A stretch of 37,110 nt of DNA from Phycisphaerae bacterium (GCA_035384605.1 DAOOIV010000052.1:1-37110), one strand, 5' to 3'; positions 1 to 9,025 are shown, numbered from the stretch's first letter. Notes: generated from the letters alone by a model not told the origin. Numbers and translations are program-made.

Positions 1-229
1 ATGCAAAAAACAGGTGCGGTCCATGAATAATGGGTGTTGTTCGAGGTATGACCGGGCAGGAGTAACTCGACATCGTCCGCTTGTGGTAACGAGTGGGTCA
101 GGGGCCTTTGCGAAAAGCCGCGGATCAGGTGCGTTGAATGCCCCACCCGCCGCTTTCTTGCCGTCACGGACGAAGTGAGACGTTTCTGCATAGACACTTG
201 CAAACGTTACCGGAGACGGCTGGACGGTT

Positions 230-526
230 TCAGTTGAACGCCGAGTTGCCCATTCCTTTCGACGGCCCGGGGGAAAACGGAGGTTGATCTGATCTGCGAC
301 GATCCTTGCTGTACTCTGGGTTGAGGCGGGAGTACCGCTGGGCTTCAATCAGCTCGCGATGAGCATCGAGATGTCCTTCAGACATCCCCATTATTAAGTT
401 CTTCTCTGATCTGGTGGGGCTCGGGAAGGACCCACATGGGCTCGGCGAAGGCCAGTCTGTCATGGGCAGCTCTAGCTCGCCCAAGGTCGAGATTGCCCTT
501 GCCGAAGTATTGACGTTTACCGTCAT
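230..526 (-). CDS. Hypothetical 98-residue ORF, uncertain
   Basis: I do not recognise this protein. It is hydrophilic, rich in Ser, Pro and Arg, with no signal peptide or membrane segment. The only support beyond an open frame is its position: its ATG lies 7 nt after the stop of another short minus-strand ORF (534-677), as in a small operon. No clear Shine-Dalgarno sequence precedes it. An in-frame Met about halfway along (reading MGMSEGHLDAHREL) could be an alternative start. The start codon lies inside a small inverted repeat (TGACG, 5 nt, CGTCA at 511-525). It may be a remnant or a chance ORF. Confidence 0.25.
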   Translation of the reverse strand: MTVNVNTSARAISTLGELELPMTDWPSPSPCGSFPSPTRSEKNLIMGMSEGHLDAHRELIEAQRYSRLNPEYSKDRRRSDQPPFSPGPSKGMGNSAFN

Positions 527-533
527 TTATGAT

Positions 534-677
534 TTAATAGGCTTGATCGGCGGACCATGAGACTCCGTCGATGGTTTTGCCTTTGTGACTGATGAATTTT
601 CGAGGTCCGGGCACGGCTGCCATCCTGAAAATCGCGTGCTCTTTGTCGATCAGGAACGAAGCCACAGCTTTGGGCAT
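534..677 (-). CDS. Hypothetical 47-residue ORF, uncertain
   Basis: The minus strand from 677 reads MPKAVASFLIDKEHAIFRMA and ends in WSADQAY before TAA at 534-536. I do not recognise the family. The composition is protein-like (mixed charged and hydrophobic residues, a small basic stretch), and it is followed after 7 nt by a second ORF on the same strand, which mildly supports expression. No strong ribosome binding site is visible, and the tRNA gene on the opposite strand begins 28 nt upstream of its start. It could be the 3' remnant of a longer gene. Confidence 0.25.
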   Translation of the reverse strand: MPKAVASFLIDKEHAIFRMAAVPGPRKFISHKGKTIDGVSWSADQAY

Positions 678-705
678 CTCGGAAGTCAATGGTCAGTAGC
701 CTTTT

Positions 706-788
706 GGGCGTGTGCCCGAGTGGACAAAGGGGACGGGCTGTAAACCCGTTGGCTTAAGCCTTCGGTGGTTCGAATCCACCCGCGCCCA
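706..788 (+). tRNA. tRNA-Tyr (anticodon GTA)
   Basis: A complete class II tRNA cloverleaf can be folded by eye. The 7-bp acceptor stem pairs GGGCGTG (706-712) with CGCGCCC (781-787), with one G-U pair. The anticodon stem is ACGGG/CCCGT with loop CTGTAAA, placing anticodon GTA at 740-742. There is a long variable arm (about 750-763), as expected for bacterial tRNA-Tyr, and a T arm GGTGG-TTCGAAT-CCACC ending at 780. The discriminator base is A788. CCA is not encoded. No promoter or terminator is obvious beside it. Confidence 0.95.
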
Positions 789-1127
789 TTGCTGCCGATT
801 ATCTGTCTGTCACATCAATCATCACTTGGAACGGGCGGACTGCCTTGCGGCTCACCAACGGCTGGGCCAGACCAACGGTTAACAGCAAGGTGAGTCCTGA
901 AAACGTCGACAAACCGAGAATCTGCCTTGTTGGAGAAACTAAATTCTGTTCATTGGTACGTTAAGCCGCCGACTTGGCTGACGGGAATCAGCAGGACTTC
1001 AACTCCGTAGCTGCGGTCGGCCGTCTGTGAACGATTGAACCTCACGCCTCCTGACGGTATCAAGCATGAGTGTTTTTGCCCGGATGCGGCGGGTCGGGTT
1101 TCAGGCGGCCGCCGAGCGAGTTGCCGA
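789..1127. other. Intergenic region with possible gene remnant
   Basis: No convincing gene is visible. On the minus strand one frame stays open for 53 codons (960 down to the TAA at 799-801) and reads like a hydrophobic segment (LGLSTFSGLTLLLTVGLAQP) with a basic tail, but it has no ATG or GTG start near its beginning. A second minus-strand frame just upstream (reading SYGVEVLLIPVSQVGGLTYQ) ends in a stop where the first begins. Together they could be a frameshifted remnant of a small membrane protein, or chance. Confidence 0.2.
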
Positions 1128-1871
1128 ATGGACTACATCAGAGTCATTCTCTTCGATTGGGGCGGGACGCTTGCCCATGTCCGAACCCAGGCACAAGCCT
1201 TTGCCCTCGGTGCGGCCAAGGCCGGCCAGATTCTCTGCGGATCGGTTGGCAAGGCGGAGGTCGAACAACTGGGGCGAGCGATTATCTCGGCCGAAGCTGA
1301 AGCGGCCGCCGATCCCAGTCATCGCGAGGCTGATCTCACGCGGATCTTGGCTGAATGGGCAGCCCAGATCAACCCGCGCTTCACGCGCGACCAGCTTGAT
1401 GCCGCCCGCGACGCCCTGGGCGAACAATGGATCGGCTCACTGGAAGTCGTCCCCGGAGCCCTCGAAGCCGTTCGTCAACTCCGCGAGCAGGGCTTGCGGA
1501 TGGGCTTGGTCAGCAACTGCAGCGTACCCCCGGAATACTGCCGAAGAGAGCTTGCCCGGCAAGGTCTTGCCTCGCTCATGGATTTTGCCCTTTTCTCCAG
1601 CGAGGTTGGCTATCGCAAGCCCTCGCAGATCATCTACCAAGAAGCGCTCCAGAGGTCCTTCGCCGACGGTGAAGAAGCTGACCCATCGCGCGTGCTATTC
1701 GTGGGTGATTCGCCCGCGCTGGACGTGATCGCCCCGGCCGCAATAGGCATGAAAACCGCCTTGGTCGCCAGCGCGCCGGGGCTCTGGCCCGACGAGGATC
1801 ATGCCCGGGCCAAGCCCGATCTACGCATCAAGAACGTGACCGAACTGCCGGTGCTGCTCAACGGCCGCTGA
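1128..1871 (+). CDS. HAD-superfamily hydrolase
   Basis: A 247-residue cytoplasmic protein of the haloacid dehalogenase superfamily, subfamily IA-like, probably a phosphatase of unknown substrate. Motif I is FDWGGT with nucleophile Asp10; motif II is Ser129-Asn130 (LVSNCS); motif III is Lys164 (GYRKPS); motif IV is GDSPALD (193-199). A helical cap (about 16-105) lies between motifs I and II. I chose the ATG at 1128 because the family starts a few residues before motif I; the in-frame extension back to 1035 has no family-like sequence. Motif I normally reads DxDxT, and the second Asp (general acid/base) is Gly12 here, which could slow or alter catalysis. It is first in a plus-strand run but 131 bp from the next gene, so a shared transcript is uncertain. 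Confidence 0.85.
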   Translation: MDYIRVILFDWGGTLAHVRTQAQAFALGAAKAGQILCGSVGKAEVEQLGRAIISAEAEAAADPSHREADLTRILAEWAAQINPRFTRDQLDAARDALGEQWIGSLEVVPGALEAVRQLREQGLRMGLVSNCSVPPEYCRRELARQGLASLMDFALFSSEVGYRKPSQIIYQEALQRSFADGEEADPSRVLFVGDSPALDVIAPAAIGMKTALVASAPGLWPDEDHARAKPDLRIKNVTELPVLLNGR

Positions 1872-2002
1872 GTATCCCTGTCTTTCCTTCGGTTCATCCC
1901 ACTCAGCGCCGCCCCCCCCTGTTTTCAGAGACCGTCGGGTTGCCCAAAGGCCGTTCATGCCTTACCTTGCCGGGACCAGAGACCCGTCGAGGAGAAAATG
2001 AC

Positions 2003-3574
2003 ATGTCTGCCAAATGCTTGTACGCGGTAATCATCATCTGTGCCGCAATGGCATCGGGCCTGCGGGGCGAAGCAAAGCCCGGGCGTCCTAACATCGTCAT
2101 CATCATGGCCGACGACATGGGCTTTTCTGACCTCGGCTGCTACGGATCGGAGATTACAACCCAAAATGTCGACCGTCTCGCGGCCGGTGGCCTGCGTTTC
2201 ACCCAGTTCTACAACACCGCAAGGTGCTGCCCGACGCGGGCGTCTCTGCTGACAGGCCTTTACCCGCACCAGGCCGGTATCGGACACATGGTCGGCCAAG
2301 GGCCCACCCCCGCGTATCAGGGATACCTCAATGACCGCTGCGTCACTATTGCCGAGGTTCTCAAGCAGGCGGGCTACCGCACGTTGATGGCCGGTAAGTG
2401 GCACGTGGGAGAGGACCGACCGCACTGGCCGTGCGATCGCGGATTCGACGAGTACTTCGGCCTGATCAGCGGAGCGTCGAGCTACTTCAGCATTGATCCC
2501 GGCCGAAAATTCGCCCGCGGCAACGAGCAAATCGATCCTGTGAAAGATCGCTTCTACATGACCGATGCCTTCACCGATGAGGCGCTTTCGTTCCTGGAGA
2601 AGCACGGCCGCCGGCCGCAACCGTTCTTCCTGTACCTCGCGTACACCTCGCCGCATTGGCCGCTCCATGCCTGGCCGGGGGACATCGCCAAGTACCGCGG
2701 AAAATACAGAATCGGTTGGGATGCCCTTCGCCGGCAGCGTCACAAGCGCATGATTGAAATGGGCATCGTCGATCCCCGCTGGCCGCTGTCTCCCCGAGAT
2801 CCCGAGGCCCCCGCATGGACCGACGCCGCCGACAAGGACGATCTTGATCTGCGCATGGCCGTCTACGCGGCCCAGATCGACCGCATGGACCAGAACGTCG
2901 GCAGAGTGTTGAACAAGATCGGCGAAATCGGCGCGGATCAAAACACGCTGGTCTTTTTCCTGGCCGACAATGGCGCCTGTGCCGAGAAGGTGGATCGCGG
3001 CCGGAAAGGCGCAGCGGCCGACAGCAAGGATTCTTACTTGAGCTACGGTTTACCGTGGGCCAATGCCAGCAACACGCCGTTCCGGCTTTATAAGCATTGG
3101 GTGCATGAAGGTGGTATCTCCACGCCGCTCATTGCCTGCTGGCCGGCTGTGATCGATAAGCGCGGAGCGATCACGCGCGAGGTCGGTCATCTCATCGATT
3201 TGATGGCCACGTGTCTCGATGCGGCCGGCGTGGAATACCCTGCCACCTATCACGACAAACCGATCGCGCCGCTCGAGGGCAAGAGTCTGATACCCATCTT
3301 CCGCACCGGCACCCGCCAGGGGCATGAGGCGCTGTTCTGGGAACACGAAGGCAACCGCGCCGTCCGCGAGGGCAAGTGGAAGCTCGTGTCGCGCCATCCG
3401 GGCGAGTGGGAGTTGTACGATCTGGAGGCCGATCGGACCGAGCTGAACAACCTGGCCGACAAGCACCCGGACCGCGTCAAGGCCATGGTCGACAAGTACA
3501 AGGCATGGGCCGATCGGTGCGGCGTGCTGCGGTGGGATCAGGTCACCGGCGGTAAGAAGCCGGGAACCAAGTGA
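2003..3574 (+). CDS. Exported formylglycine sulfatase (family S1)
   Basis: A 523-residue sulfatase that hydrolyses sulfate esters, here probably on a sulfated polysaccharide outside the cytoplasm. The ATG at 2003 follows a GGAG (1991-1994) and opens a signal peptide (hydrophobic about 5-20, ending near RGEA). The metal-binding pair is Asp37-Asp38 (MADDMG). The formylglycine motif is Cys75-Cys-Pro-Thr-Arg79 (CxPxR, Cys75 being modified) followed by the helper sequence ASLLTG. GKWH at 131-134 and Asp322-Asn323 (ADNGA) complete the active site. Length fits arylsulfatase-type S1 enzymes. The Cys-type motif needs a formylglycine-generating enzyme, not seen in this window. The GH50-like gene lies 90 bp downstream. 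Subfamily and substrate cannot be fixed from sequence alone. Confidence 0.93.
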   Translation: MSAKCLYAVIIICAAMASGLRGEAKPGRPNIVIIMADDMGFSDLGCYGSEITTQNVDRLAAGGLRFTQFYNTARCCPTRASLLTGLYPHQAGIGHMVGQGPTPAYQGYLNDRCVTIAEVLKQAGYRTLMAGKWHVGEDRPHWPCDRGFDEYFGLISGASSYFSIDPGRKFARGNEQIDPVKDRFYMTDAFTDEALSFLEKHGRRPQPFFLYLAYTSPHWPLHAWPGDIAKYRGKYRIGWDALRRQRHKRMIEMGIVDPRWPLSPRDPEAPAWTDAADKDDLDLRMAVYAAQIDRMDQNVGRVLNKIGEIGADQNTLVFFLADNGACAEKVDRGRKGAAADSKDSYLSYGLPWANASNTPFRLYKHWVHEGGISTPLIACWPAVIDKRGAITREVGHLIDLMATCLDAAGVEYPATYHDKPIAPLEGKSLIPIFRTGTRQGHEALFWEHEGNRAVREGKWKLVSRHPGEWELYDLEADRTELNNLADKHPDRVKAMVDKYKAWADRCGVLRWDQVTGGKKPGTK

Positions 3575-3664
3575 CAGAGGCCTGCATGCGGAAGATTCAG
3601 AGAACGACGGACCGGTCTGCGATCTGTCGAGCAGTCCTCCTCGGCCAACTGTGGAGAGCAACTT

Positions 3665-5773
3665 ATGAGCCTGATAACGATTCTCGCAATGCTCACGATG
3701 AGTGTTCCCCTCAACGCAGCAAAGGATACCCGCGCGCTCGCGTCTTTCGAAACAGCCGACGACCTGAAAGCCCTCCGCACCCACGAAACCGCTATTCAGC
3801 CCACGACTCGCCATGCCACGGACGGTTCGACCGCCCTGGAAGCGACCTTCAAGCCGGCCGAGTGGCCGTGCGTCAAGATGGTCCCACCGGCACCGTGGGA
3901 TTGGAGCGGCTTCGACGGCTTGGCGGCGGATATGACCAACCCCGGGCCCACCTCGATCGATTTCGGCCTCCGGGCGGATGATGACCTGACCGGTGGGCCG
4001 CAGCACTGGCGGCAGGGCTCGGGCCGCCTGGAACCGGGCGAATCCGCTACGTTTGTCCTCCCGCTGGGTCCGGATCCGATGACATACGGGATGCGGGGCC
4101 TGCCGACGCCGTCGGGTATGCGAGGTCTGCGGGGAGATCAGAGCAAGCCCATCAATCTCTCGCACGTCGTGGCCTTCCAGATCTTCATGCACAAACCTGC
4201 TTCACCCATGGTGCTGATCCTCGATAACATCCGCCTGGTGCACTGGAACCAACCGCTTGATGGCATCGTCGATCAGTTCGGCCAATACGCAAACGCTGAT
4301 TGGCCGGGAAAACTCAAGAACGTATCCGAGTTCGCTAAACGCCTGGCCTCGGAACGCAAAGAACTGAAATCCCGCCGAGCATTGCCTGATCGCGATCGTT
4401 TCGGCGGCTGGGACAGAAGGCCGAAGCTCAAGGCCTCGGGCTTCTTCCGTACGGAGAAGGTCAGGAACAAATGGTGGCTGGTCACACCCGAAGGGCGCCT
4501 CTTCTGGTCGATCGGGATGGACTGCGTCGGTACCGAGGCGTCCACGATCACCACCGGTCGCGAAAACATGTTCGCCTGGTTGCCGGCACAGGATGATCCG
4601 TTGGCTCGCCATGCCGGCCGCGTCCGGAATGTGCACATGGGCCCGGTCAAGGAAGGCGCGACTTACAACTTCTACACAGCCAATCTGGAGCGCAAGTTCG
4701 GCCCGAACTACTTCTCGCTTTGGGCGGAGCTGACCCTCGAGCGGCTGGAATCCTGGGGTTTTAACACGATCGCCAACTGGTCGGACCACCGGCTTTACGG
4801 CAATGGCCGCGTCCCTTACGTCGCCACGGTTCACATCGGCGGCAACCACGGGCGGCTGAGCAGCGGTTCAGACTATTGGGGCAAAATGCACGATCCCTAC
4901 GACCCGCAGTTTGCCGTGGACGCGGCCAATGCCATCCGGCCGATTGCCGAAAGAGTCAGAAATGATCCCTGGTGCCTCGGCTATTTCGTAGACAACGAGC
5001 TGAGTTGGGGCGGTTTCGGTGACGAAGCAGGGCGTTGCGGCTTGGCACGGGGAGCACTGGCCGAGTCTTCTGAGTCGCACGCCAAGAAAGCCTTCCTCTC
5101 GCAACTGCGCGACAAGTACGGAGCCGTCGACAAGCTCAACGAGGCCTGGGGGATAAAGCTGGCCGATTGGGCGGCGCTTGATCAGCCATACAGGCACCAG
5201 GGCAACGAAACAAACGCCATGACCGCCGATATGCGGGCCTTCGTGAAGGACCTGGCCCGTCGATACTTCACCATCGTGCGCGACGAGATGAGAAAGCTCG
5301 ACCCCAATCACTTGTACATGGGCTGCAGGTTCGCCTGGCAGACGGATGAAGCAGTGCAGGCTTCCACCGAAACCTGTGACGTGGTTAGTTTCAACATCTA
5401 CGCCGTCACGCCCGAACCCAAACGAATGGCCGCCGTCGAGCCGTTTGACAAGCCCTGCATCATTGGCGAATTCCACTTCGGGGCCCTGGATCGCGGGATG
5501 TTTCACACCGGCCTGGTGGCCGCAGCCGACCAGAAAACCCGGGCCCAGATGTACCGCGACTACGTACACCACGCTCTGGACAACCCCCTGGTCGTCGGTT
5601 GCCACTGGTTCCAGTACCTCGATCAGCCGCTTACCGGCCGCAGCTACGACGGCGAGAACTACAATATCGGTTTTGTCACCGTGACCGACTCGCCGTATCC
5701 TGAGATGGTCGAAGCCGCCCGCGCCGTACACACCGAGGCGTATGCCCGACGATGGGGCAAAGCGGCACAATGA
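3665..5773 (+). CDS. Exported GH50-like glycoside hydrolase (agarase-like)
   Basis: A 702-residue clan GH-A glycosidase that I compare with GH50 beta-agarases. The ATG follows GGAGAGC and opens a signal peptide (SLITILAMLTMSVPLNA). Residues about 25-195 form a beta-rich carbohydrate-binding-like region; about 255-690 is the catalytic barrel, beginning with NKWWLVTPEGRLFWSIGMDC. Glu445 in GYFVDNELSWGG is the likely acid/base and Glu602 in CIIGEFHFGA the likely nucleophile, both in GH50-like contexts. The segment YGAVDKLNEAWG is typical of related barrel enzymes. Agarose or porphyran would fit the flanking sulfatase, but many planctomycete members of this group are uncharacterised, so the substrate is inference. 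It lies between a sulfatase and a UroD-like gene on the same strand. Confidence 0.82.
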   Translation: MSLITILAMLTMSVPLNAAKDTRALASFETADDLKALRTHETAIQPTTRHATDGSTALEATFKPAEWPCVKMVPPAPWDWSGFDGLAADMTNPGPTSIDFGLRADDDLTGGPQHWRQGSGRLEPGESATFVLPLGPDPMTYGMRGLPTPSGMRGLRGDQSKPINLSHVVAFQIFMHKPASPMVLILDNIRLVHWNQPLDGIVDQFGQYANADWPGKLKNVSEFAKRLASERKELKSRRALPDRDRFGGWDRRPKLKASGFFRTEKVRNKWWLVTPEGRLFWSIGMDCVGTEASTITTGRENMFAWLPAQDDPLARHAGRVRNVHMGPVKEGATYNFYTANLERKFGPNYFSLWAELTLERLESWGFNTIANWSDHRLYGNGRVPYVATVHIGGNHGRLSSGSDYWGKMHDPYDPQFAVDAANAIRPIAERVRNDPWCLGYFVDNELSWGGFGDEAGRCGLARGALAESSESHAKKAFLSQLRDKYGAVDKLNEAWGIKLADWAALDQPYRHQGNETNAMTADMRAFVKDLARRYFTIVRDEMRKLDPNHLYMGCRFAWQTDEAVQASTETCDVVSFNIYAVTPEPKRMAAVEPFDKPCIIGEFHFGALDRGMFHTGLVAAADQKTRAQMYRDYVHHALDNPLVVGCHWFQYLDQPLTGRSYDGENYNIGFVTVTDSPYPEMVEAARAVHTEAYARRWGKAAQ

Positions 5774-5862
5774 GGGTCACGATTCAAGCGTGACGAGGAG
5801 CGGAGGCATCACGGCCGGGCAAGTTGGAGGTCTCCCGTCTCCGTCAGAGTGAGGTTTGTTTC

Positions 5863-6870
5863 ATGTCCCCTCGCCAGGCCGTGCAAGCCGCGTTTCGCTT
5901 CGAGCAGGTTGAACCGGTGCCCTATTGGCTGCAATGGGACAAGGAATTGGATGCGGGGCTCGATGAGTATTTCGGCTCTTGCGCCTGGCGGAAGCGAGTC
6001 GTCCCGTACGTCGTCGGGCGCCATTTCGGCCACCGCGAGAAGCCCGTCAGCGTCGAGCGCAGCCATGACGCCTTCGGGACCGTCTTCCGCATCGGTAACA
6101 TCCTTCACGTCGAGCAACCCGTTCTGTCCGAGCCGAGCCTCAAAGGTTACCGCTGGCCCGAGCCCAACGAGCTGATCGATTGGGACGAAATCGATGCGTT
6201 TCTCGCGCCGTTCCCCCAAAGCTTTCGCATGTGCGGCCTGGCCATGGGGCTCTTCGAGCGAAGCTGGCTCATGCGCGGGTTTGAGAACATCCTCGTCGAC
6301 ATGATGCTGGTCCCCGATTTCGTTCATGAGTTGCTGGATGGCATTCTCGATCTGCATCTGCGAGTCATGGACAGGATCGTCGCTCGTGTGCCCCTCGACG
6401 CCTACTTTGGAGGCGACGATTGGTGCGATCAGCGCACCGTGATGATGGGCCTGGACCTTTGGCGACAGTTTTTCAAGCCGCGGCTGCAACAGATGGTCCG
6501 CCACTGCCACGAACTCGGTCTGGCTTATGTGCTTCATTCCTGCGGCAATGTGGCGCCGCTCGTGGATGATCTGTTGGAAATCGGCCTCGACGGACTTGAA
6601 TCACTGCAAGCTGAATCGATGAACGTCTACAAGCTCAAGCGTAAGGTCGCCGGCCGGATGGTCCTCATCGGCGGCATGGGCGTACAGCGGCTTATCCCGT
6701 TCGGCACTCCCGACGAGATTCGCGAGGAGACCTGCCGCCTGATCCGGGAACTCGGACAGGGCGGCGGCTATGTTCTGGGGCCGTCGAAGCCGATTCCGGC
6801 CGGCACGCCGGTCGCCAACGCCGCCGCATTCATTGAAACGGCCATGCAGTACGGTGCATCCCGCCCATAG
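5863..6870 (+). CDS. Uroporphyrinogen decarboxylase-family protein, possible methyltransferase
   Basis: A 335-residue cytoplasmic TIM-barrel protein of the UroD/MtaA-like family (COG0407 type). I use the ATG at 5863 because GAGG (5851-5854) sits 8 nt upstream and the family begins near this point. His225 and Cys227 (LHSCGN) correspond to the first two zinc ligands of corrinoid-dependent methyltransferases such as MtaA. The third expected ligand is not seen: the C-terminal motif reads LGPSKPIPAGTP, without the Cys found in MtaA-type proteins. It is too divergent to be the haem-pathway HemE with confidence. Its place between a GH50-like enzyme and sulfatases suggests a sugar-related role, perhaps methyl-group transfer, but this is inference. 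Confidence 0.8.
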   Translation: MSPRQAVQAAFRFEQVEPVPYWLQWDKELDAGLDEYFGSCAWRKRVVPYVVGRHFGHREKPVSVERSHDAFGTVFRIGNILHVEQPVLSEPSLKGYRWPEPNELIDWDEIDAFLAPFPQSFRMCGLAMGLFERSWLMRGFENILVDMMLVPDFVHELLDGILDLHLRVMDRIVARVPLDAYFGGDDWCDQRTVMMGLDLWRQFFKPRLQQMVRHCHELGLAYVLHSCGNVAPLVDDLLEIGLDGLESLQAESMNVYKLKRKVAGRMVLIGGMGVQRLIPFGTPDEIREETCRLIRELGQGGGYVLGPSKPIPAGTPVANAAAFIETAMQYGASRP

Positions 6871-7000
6871 AATGGGTTGGGCCAACGGCCGTGATCGGCG
6901 GAAAACAGCTTTCACGCCCGAAGTGGACAGCCCCAGGCCGGGTGTTATTGTGTGGATTGGGAACCGGCCCCGCAGCGACCTTGTCGGGAGTATTACCGAG

Positions 7001-7558
7001 ATGACCCGCGACCAAGCCTGGACGTTGCTCAACCAGTACACCAAGTCCGATTCGCTCATCAAGCATGCTCTGGCCGTCGAGGCCGCCATGGCATACTACG
7101 CAGAACGGTTCGGCGAGGATGTCGAGACCTGGCGGGTCGTCGGTCTGCTTCACGATTTCGACTATGAGCGCTGGCCCCGGCAGCCTGAGCACACGCGAGA
7201 GGGAGCCAGGATCCTGCGCGAACGCGGCGTCGACGAGGAGATTGTCGGCGCGATTCTCTCTCATGCCGAGTCCAACCGCGCCGACTACCCCCTGGACCGC
7301 CCCATCCGGAAGGTGCTGACGGCGGTCGACGAGCTGTGCGGCTTCATCACCGCCGTCGCGTATGTCCGCCCCGAGCGCCTGACCGGGATGACGCCCAAGA
7401 GCGTGCGAAAGAAGCTCAAGCAGCCGTCTTTCGCCGCCGCCGTGAGTCGCGAAGATATCGCCAGGGGCGCCGAACTGGTCGGATTGGACCTCGACGAACA
7501 CATGAGCAACGTCATCGCGGCCATGCAACGCGCGTCCAAGGAGCTTGGCTTAGCGTGA
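7001..7558 (+). CDS. HD-domain protein, putative phosphohydrolase
   Basis: A 185-residue cytoplasmic HD-superfamily protein. Candidate metal ligands are His22 (IKHALAVE), His51-Asp52 (LLHDFDYE), His64, His88 (LSHAES) and Asp110 (TAVDEL), in the order of the HD domain of predicted nucleotide or small-molecule phosphohydrolases. The ATG at 7001 follows GGGAG (6986-6990) at about 10 nt and starts just before the conserved domain; the long in-frame extension back to 6770 overlaps the preceding gene and is unlikely. It sits 130 bp after the UroD-like gene and 59 bp before a sulfatase, probably within one polysaccharide-locus transcript, although no specific link to sugar breakdown can be seen. Confidence 0.82.
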   Translation: MTRDQAWTLLNQYTKSDSLIKHALAVEAAMAYYAERFGEDVETWRVVGLLHDFDYERWPRQPEHTREGARILRERGVDEEIVGAILSHAESNRADYPLDRPIRKVLTAVDELCGFITAVAYVRPERLTGMTPKSVRKKLKQPSFAAAVSREDIARGAELVGLDLDEHMSNVIAAMQRASKELGLA

Positions 7559-7617
7559 GGGTCGGAACAGGTAAGCCGCGGCCCTTCGAGCGCTGACAAT
7601 CGAAAAGGAGTCCCACG

Positions 7618-8985
7618 GTGATTCGAGCATTCCATTGGCTGATGACAGCCGCGTTGTTCTGTCTCGCATCCGCTGCGATCGGGGCGGAGCGCAAGCCCAA
7701 TATCGTCTTCATCCTGGCCGATGATCTCGGCTGGACGGACCTCGGCTGCATGGGGTCCAAGTACTACGAAACGCCGCACATCGATCGACTCGCCTCGCAG
7801 GGCACGAAATTCCTCAATCACCATCACTGTCAGAACTGCACGCCGACCCGGGCAGCCCTGATGTCCGGCCAGTACCCGCCTCGCACCGGTGTATACACGG
7901 TCGGCTCTCTGGAGCGAGGAAAGGCCGAACATCGAAGGATGGCCGTACCGCAAAACCAGACTGACTTGCCCCTCGATCGCCGCACCATCGCCGACCAGCT
8001 CAAAGCCGCCGGTTATGCCACCGCGATGTTCGGCAAGTGGCACATCGGTCAACAAGGTCAATACCATCCGGCCCAGCGCGGCTTCGACGAAGCAATCGTC
8101 AGCATGGGCCGGCACTTCAACTTCGTCACCCACCCACCCGTGACCTATCCGCCCGGCACATACCTGGCCGACTTCCTCACCGACAAGGCCGTTGATTTCA
8201 TTACCCGGCACAAGGACAAGCCGTTCTTTCTCTACCTGCCGCACTTCGCCGTGCATACGCCGCACGAGGCGAAAAAGGACTTATTCGCCAGGTTCAAGGA
8301 CAAGGCCCCCGCAGGCGGCCACGGCGACCCGACATATGCGGCCATGATCTACAGCGTCGACGAGAGCGTCGGTCGGATGATGGCCAGGCTCGACGAGCTC
8401 AAACTCGCCGACAACACAATAGTCATATTCTCGTCGGACAACGGCGGAGTGGGCGGCTATGAGGAGATCGGCGGCAAAGGCATCACATCGAACGCTCCGC
8501 TCCGCGGCGGTAAGGGTATGCTTTACGAAGGCGGCGTGCGCGTGCCCTTCATCGTCCGCTGGCCGGGAAATACCAGACCGGGCACAACCTGCAACGAGCC
8601 GACCATTCACGTAGACGTGTACGCGACGTTGCTCGAACTGGCCGGCGCCCCCAAGCCGCCGCAAACCCTCGACGGTGAGAGCATGGTCGCGCTGTTCAAG
8701 GATCCGGCCGCTAAGCTCAAGCGAGACGCCATTTACACGCATTTCCCTGGATATCTGGAGGGCTATGGCACGGGCAAGTGGCGCACCGCGCCTGTGGGCA
8801 CAATACAGATGGGAGACTGGAAACTGCTCGAGTTCTTCGAGACCGGCCGACTGGAACTGTACAACCTGCGCGACGATCCGGGTGAGAAAAACGATCTCGC
8901 GGAGAGGATGCCCGAGCGCGTTCGCGAATTGCACGCTCGCCTGGCCGAATGGCGAAAGTCGACCAACGCCGCTATGCCCAAGTAA
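7618..8985 (+). CDS. Exported formylglycine sulfatase (family S1), GTG start
   Basis: A 455-residue S1 sulfatase. Translation starts at GTG 7618, 7 nt after a strong AAAAGGAG (7603-7610); no better ATG lies before the signal peptide (MIRAFHWLMTAALFCLASAA). Asp35-Asp36 (LADDLG) bind the metal, Cys74-Thr-Pro-Thr-Arg78 is the formylglycine motif, GKWHIGQ is the conserved Lys/His segment and SSDNGG supplies the second Asp-Asn pair. The CTPTR core and C-terminal WKLLEF...LYNLRDDPGE segment match arylsulfatase-type S1 proteins. It differs clearly from the sulfatase at 2003, so the two probably remove different sulfate groups. It closes the plus-strand run and converges on the radical SAM gene 40 bp away. 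Confidence 0.93.
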   Translation: MIRAFHWLMTAALFCLASAAIGAERKPNIVFILADDLGWTDLGCMGSKYYETPHIDRLASQGTKFLNHHHCQNCTPTRAALMSGQYPPRTGVYTVGSLERGKAEHRRMAVPQNQTDLPLDRRTIADQLKAAGYATAMFGKWHIGQQGQYHPAQRGFDEAIVSMGRHFNFVTHPPVTYPPGTYLADFLTDKAVDFITRHKDKPFFLYLPHFAVHTPHEAKKDLFARFKDKAPAGGHGDPTYAAMIYSVDESVGRMMARLDELKLADNTIVIFSSDNGGVGGYEEIGGKGITSNAPLRGGKGMLYEGGVRVPFIVRWPGNTRPGTTCNEPTIHVDVYATLLELAGAPKPPQTLDGESMVALFKDPAAKLKRDAIYTHFPGYLEGYGTGKWRTAPVGTIQMGDWKLLEFFETGRLELYNLRDDPGEKNDLAERMPERVRELHARLAEWRKSTNAAMPK

Positions 8986-9025
8986 AAACGGCCTTGAGTC
9001 GAAAAGCCCGCCCCAATCCCGGCGT

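Noticed and set aside
3050..4192. 380-codon minus-strand ORF
   Set aside because: Antisense to the sulfatase and GH50-like genes, with no recognisable motif and no ribosome binding site.
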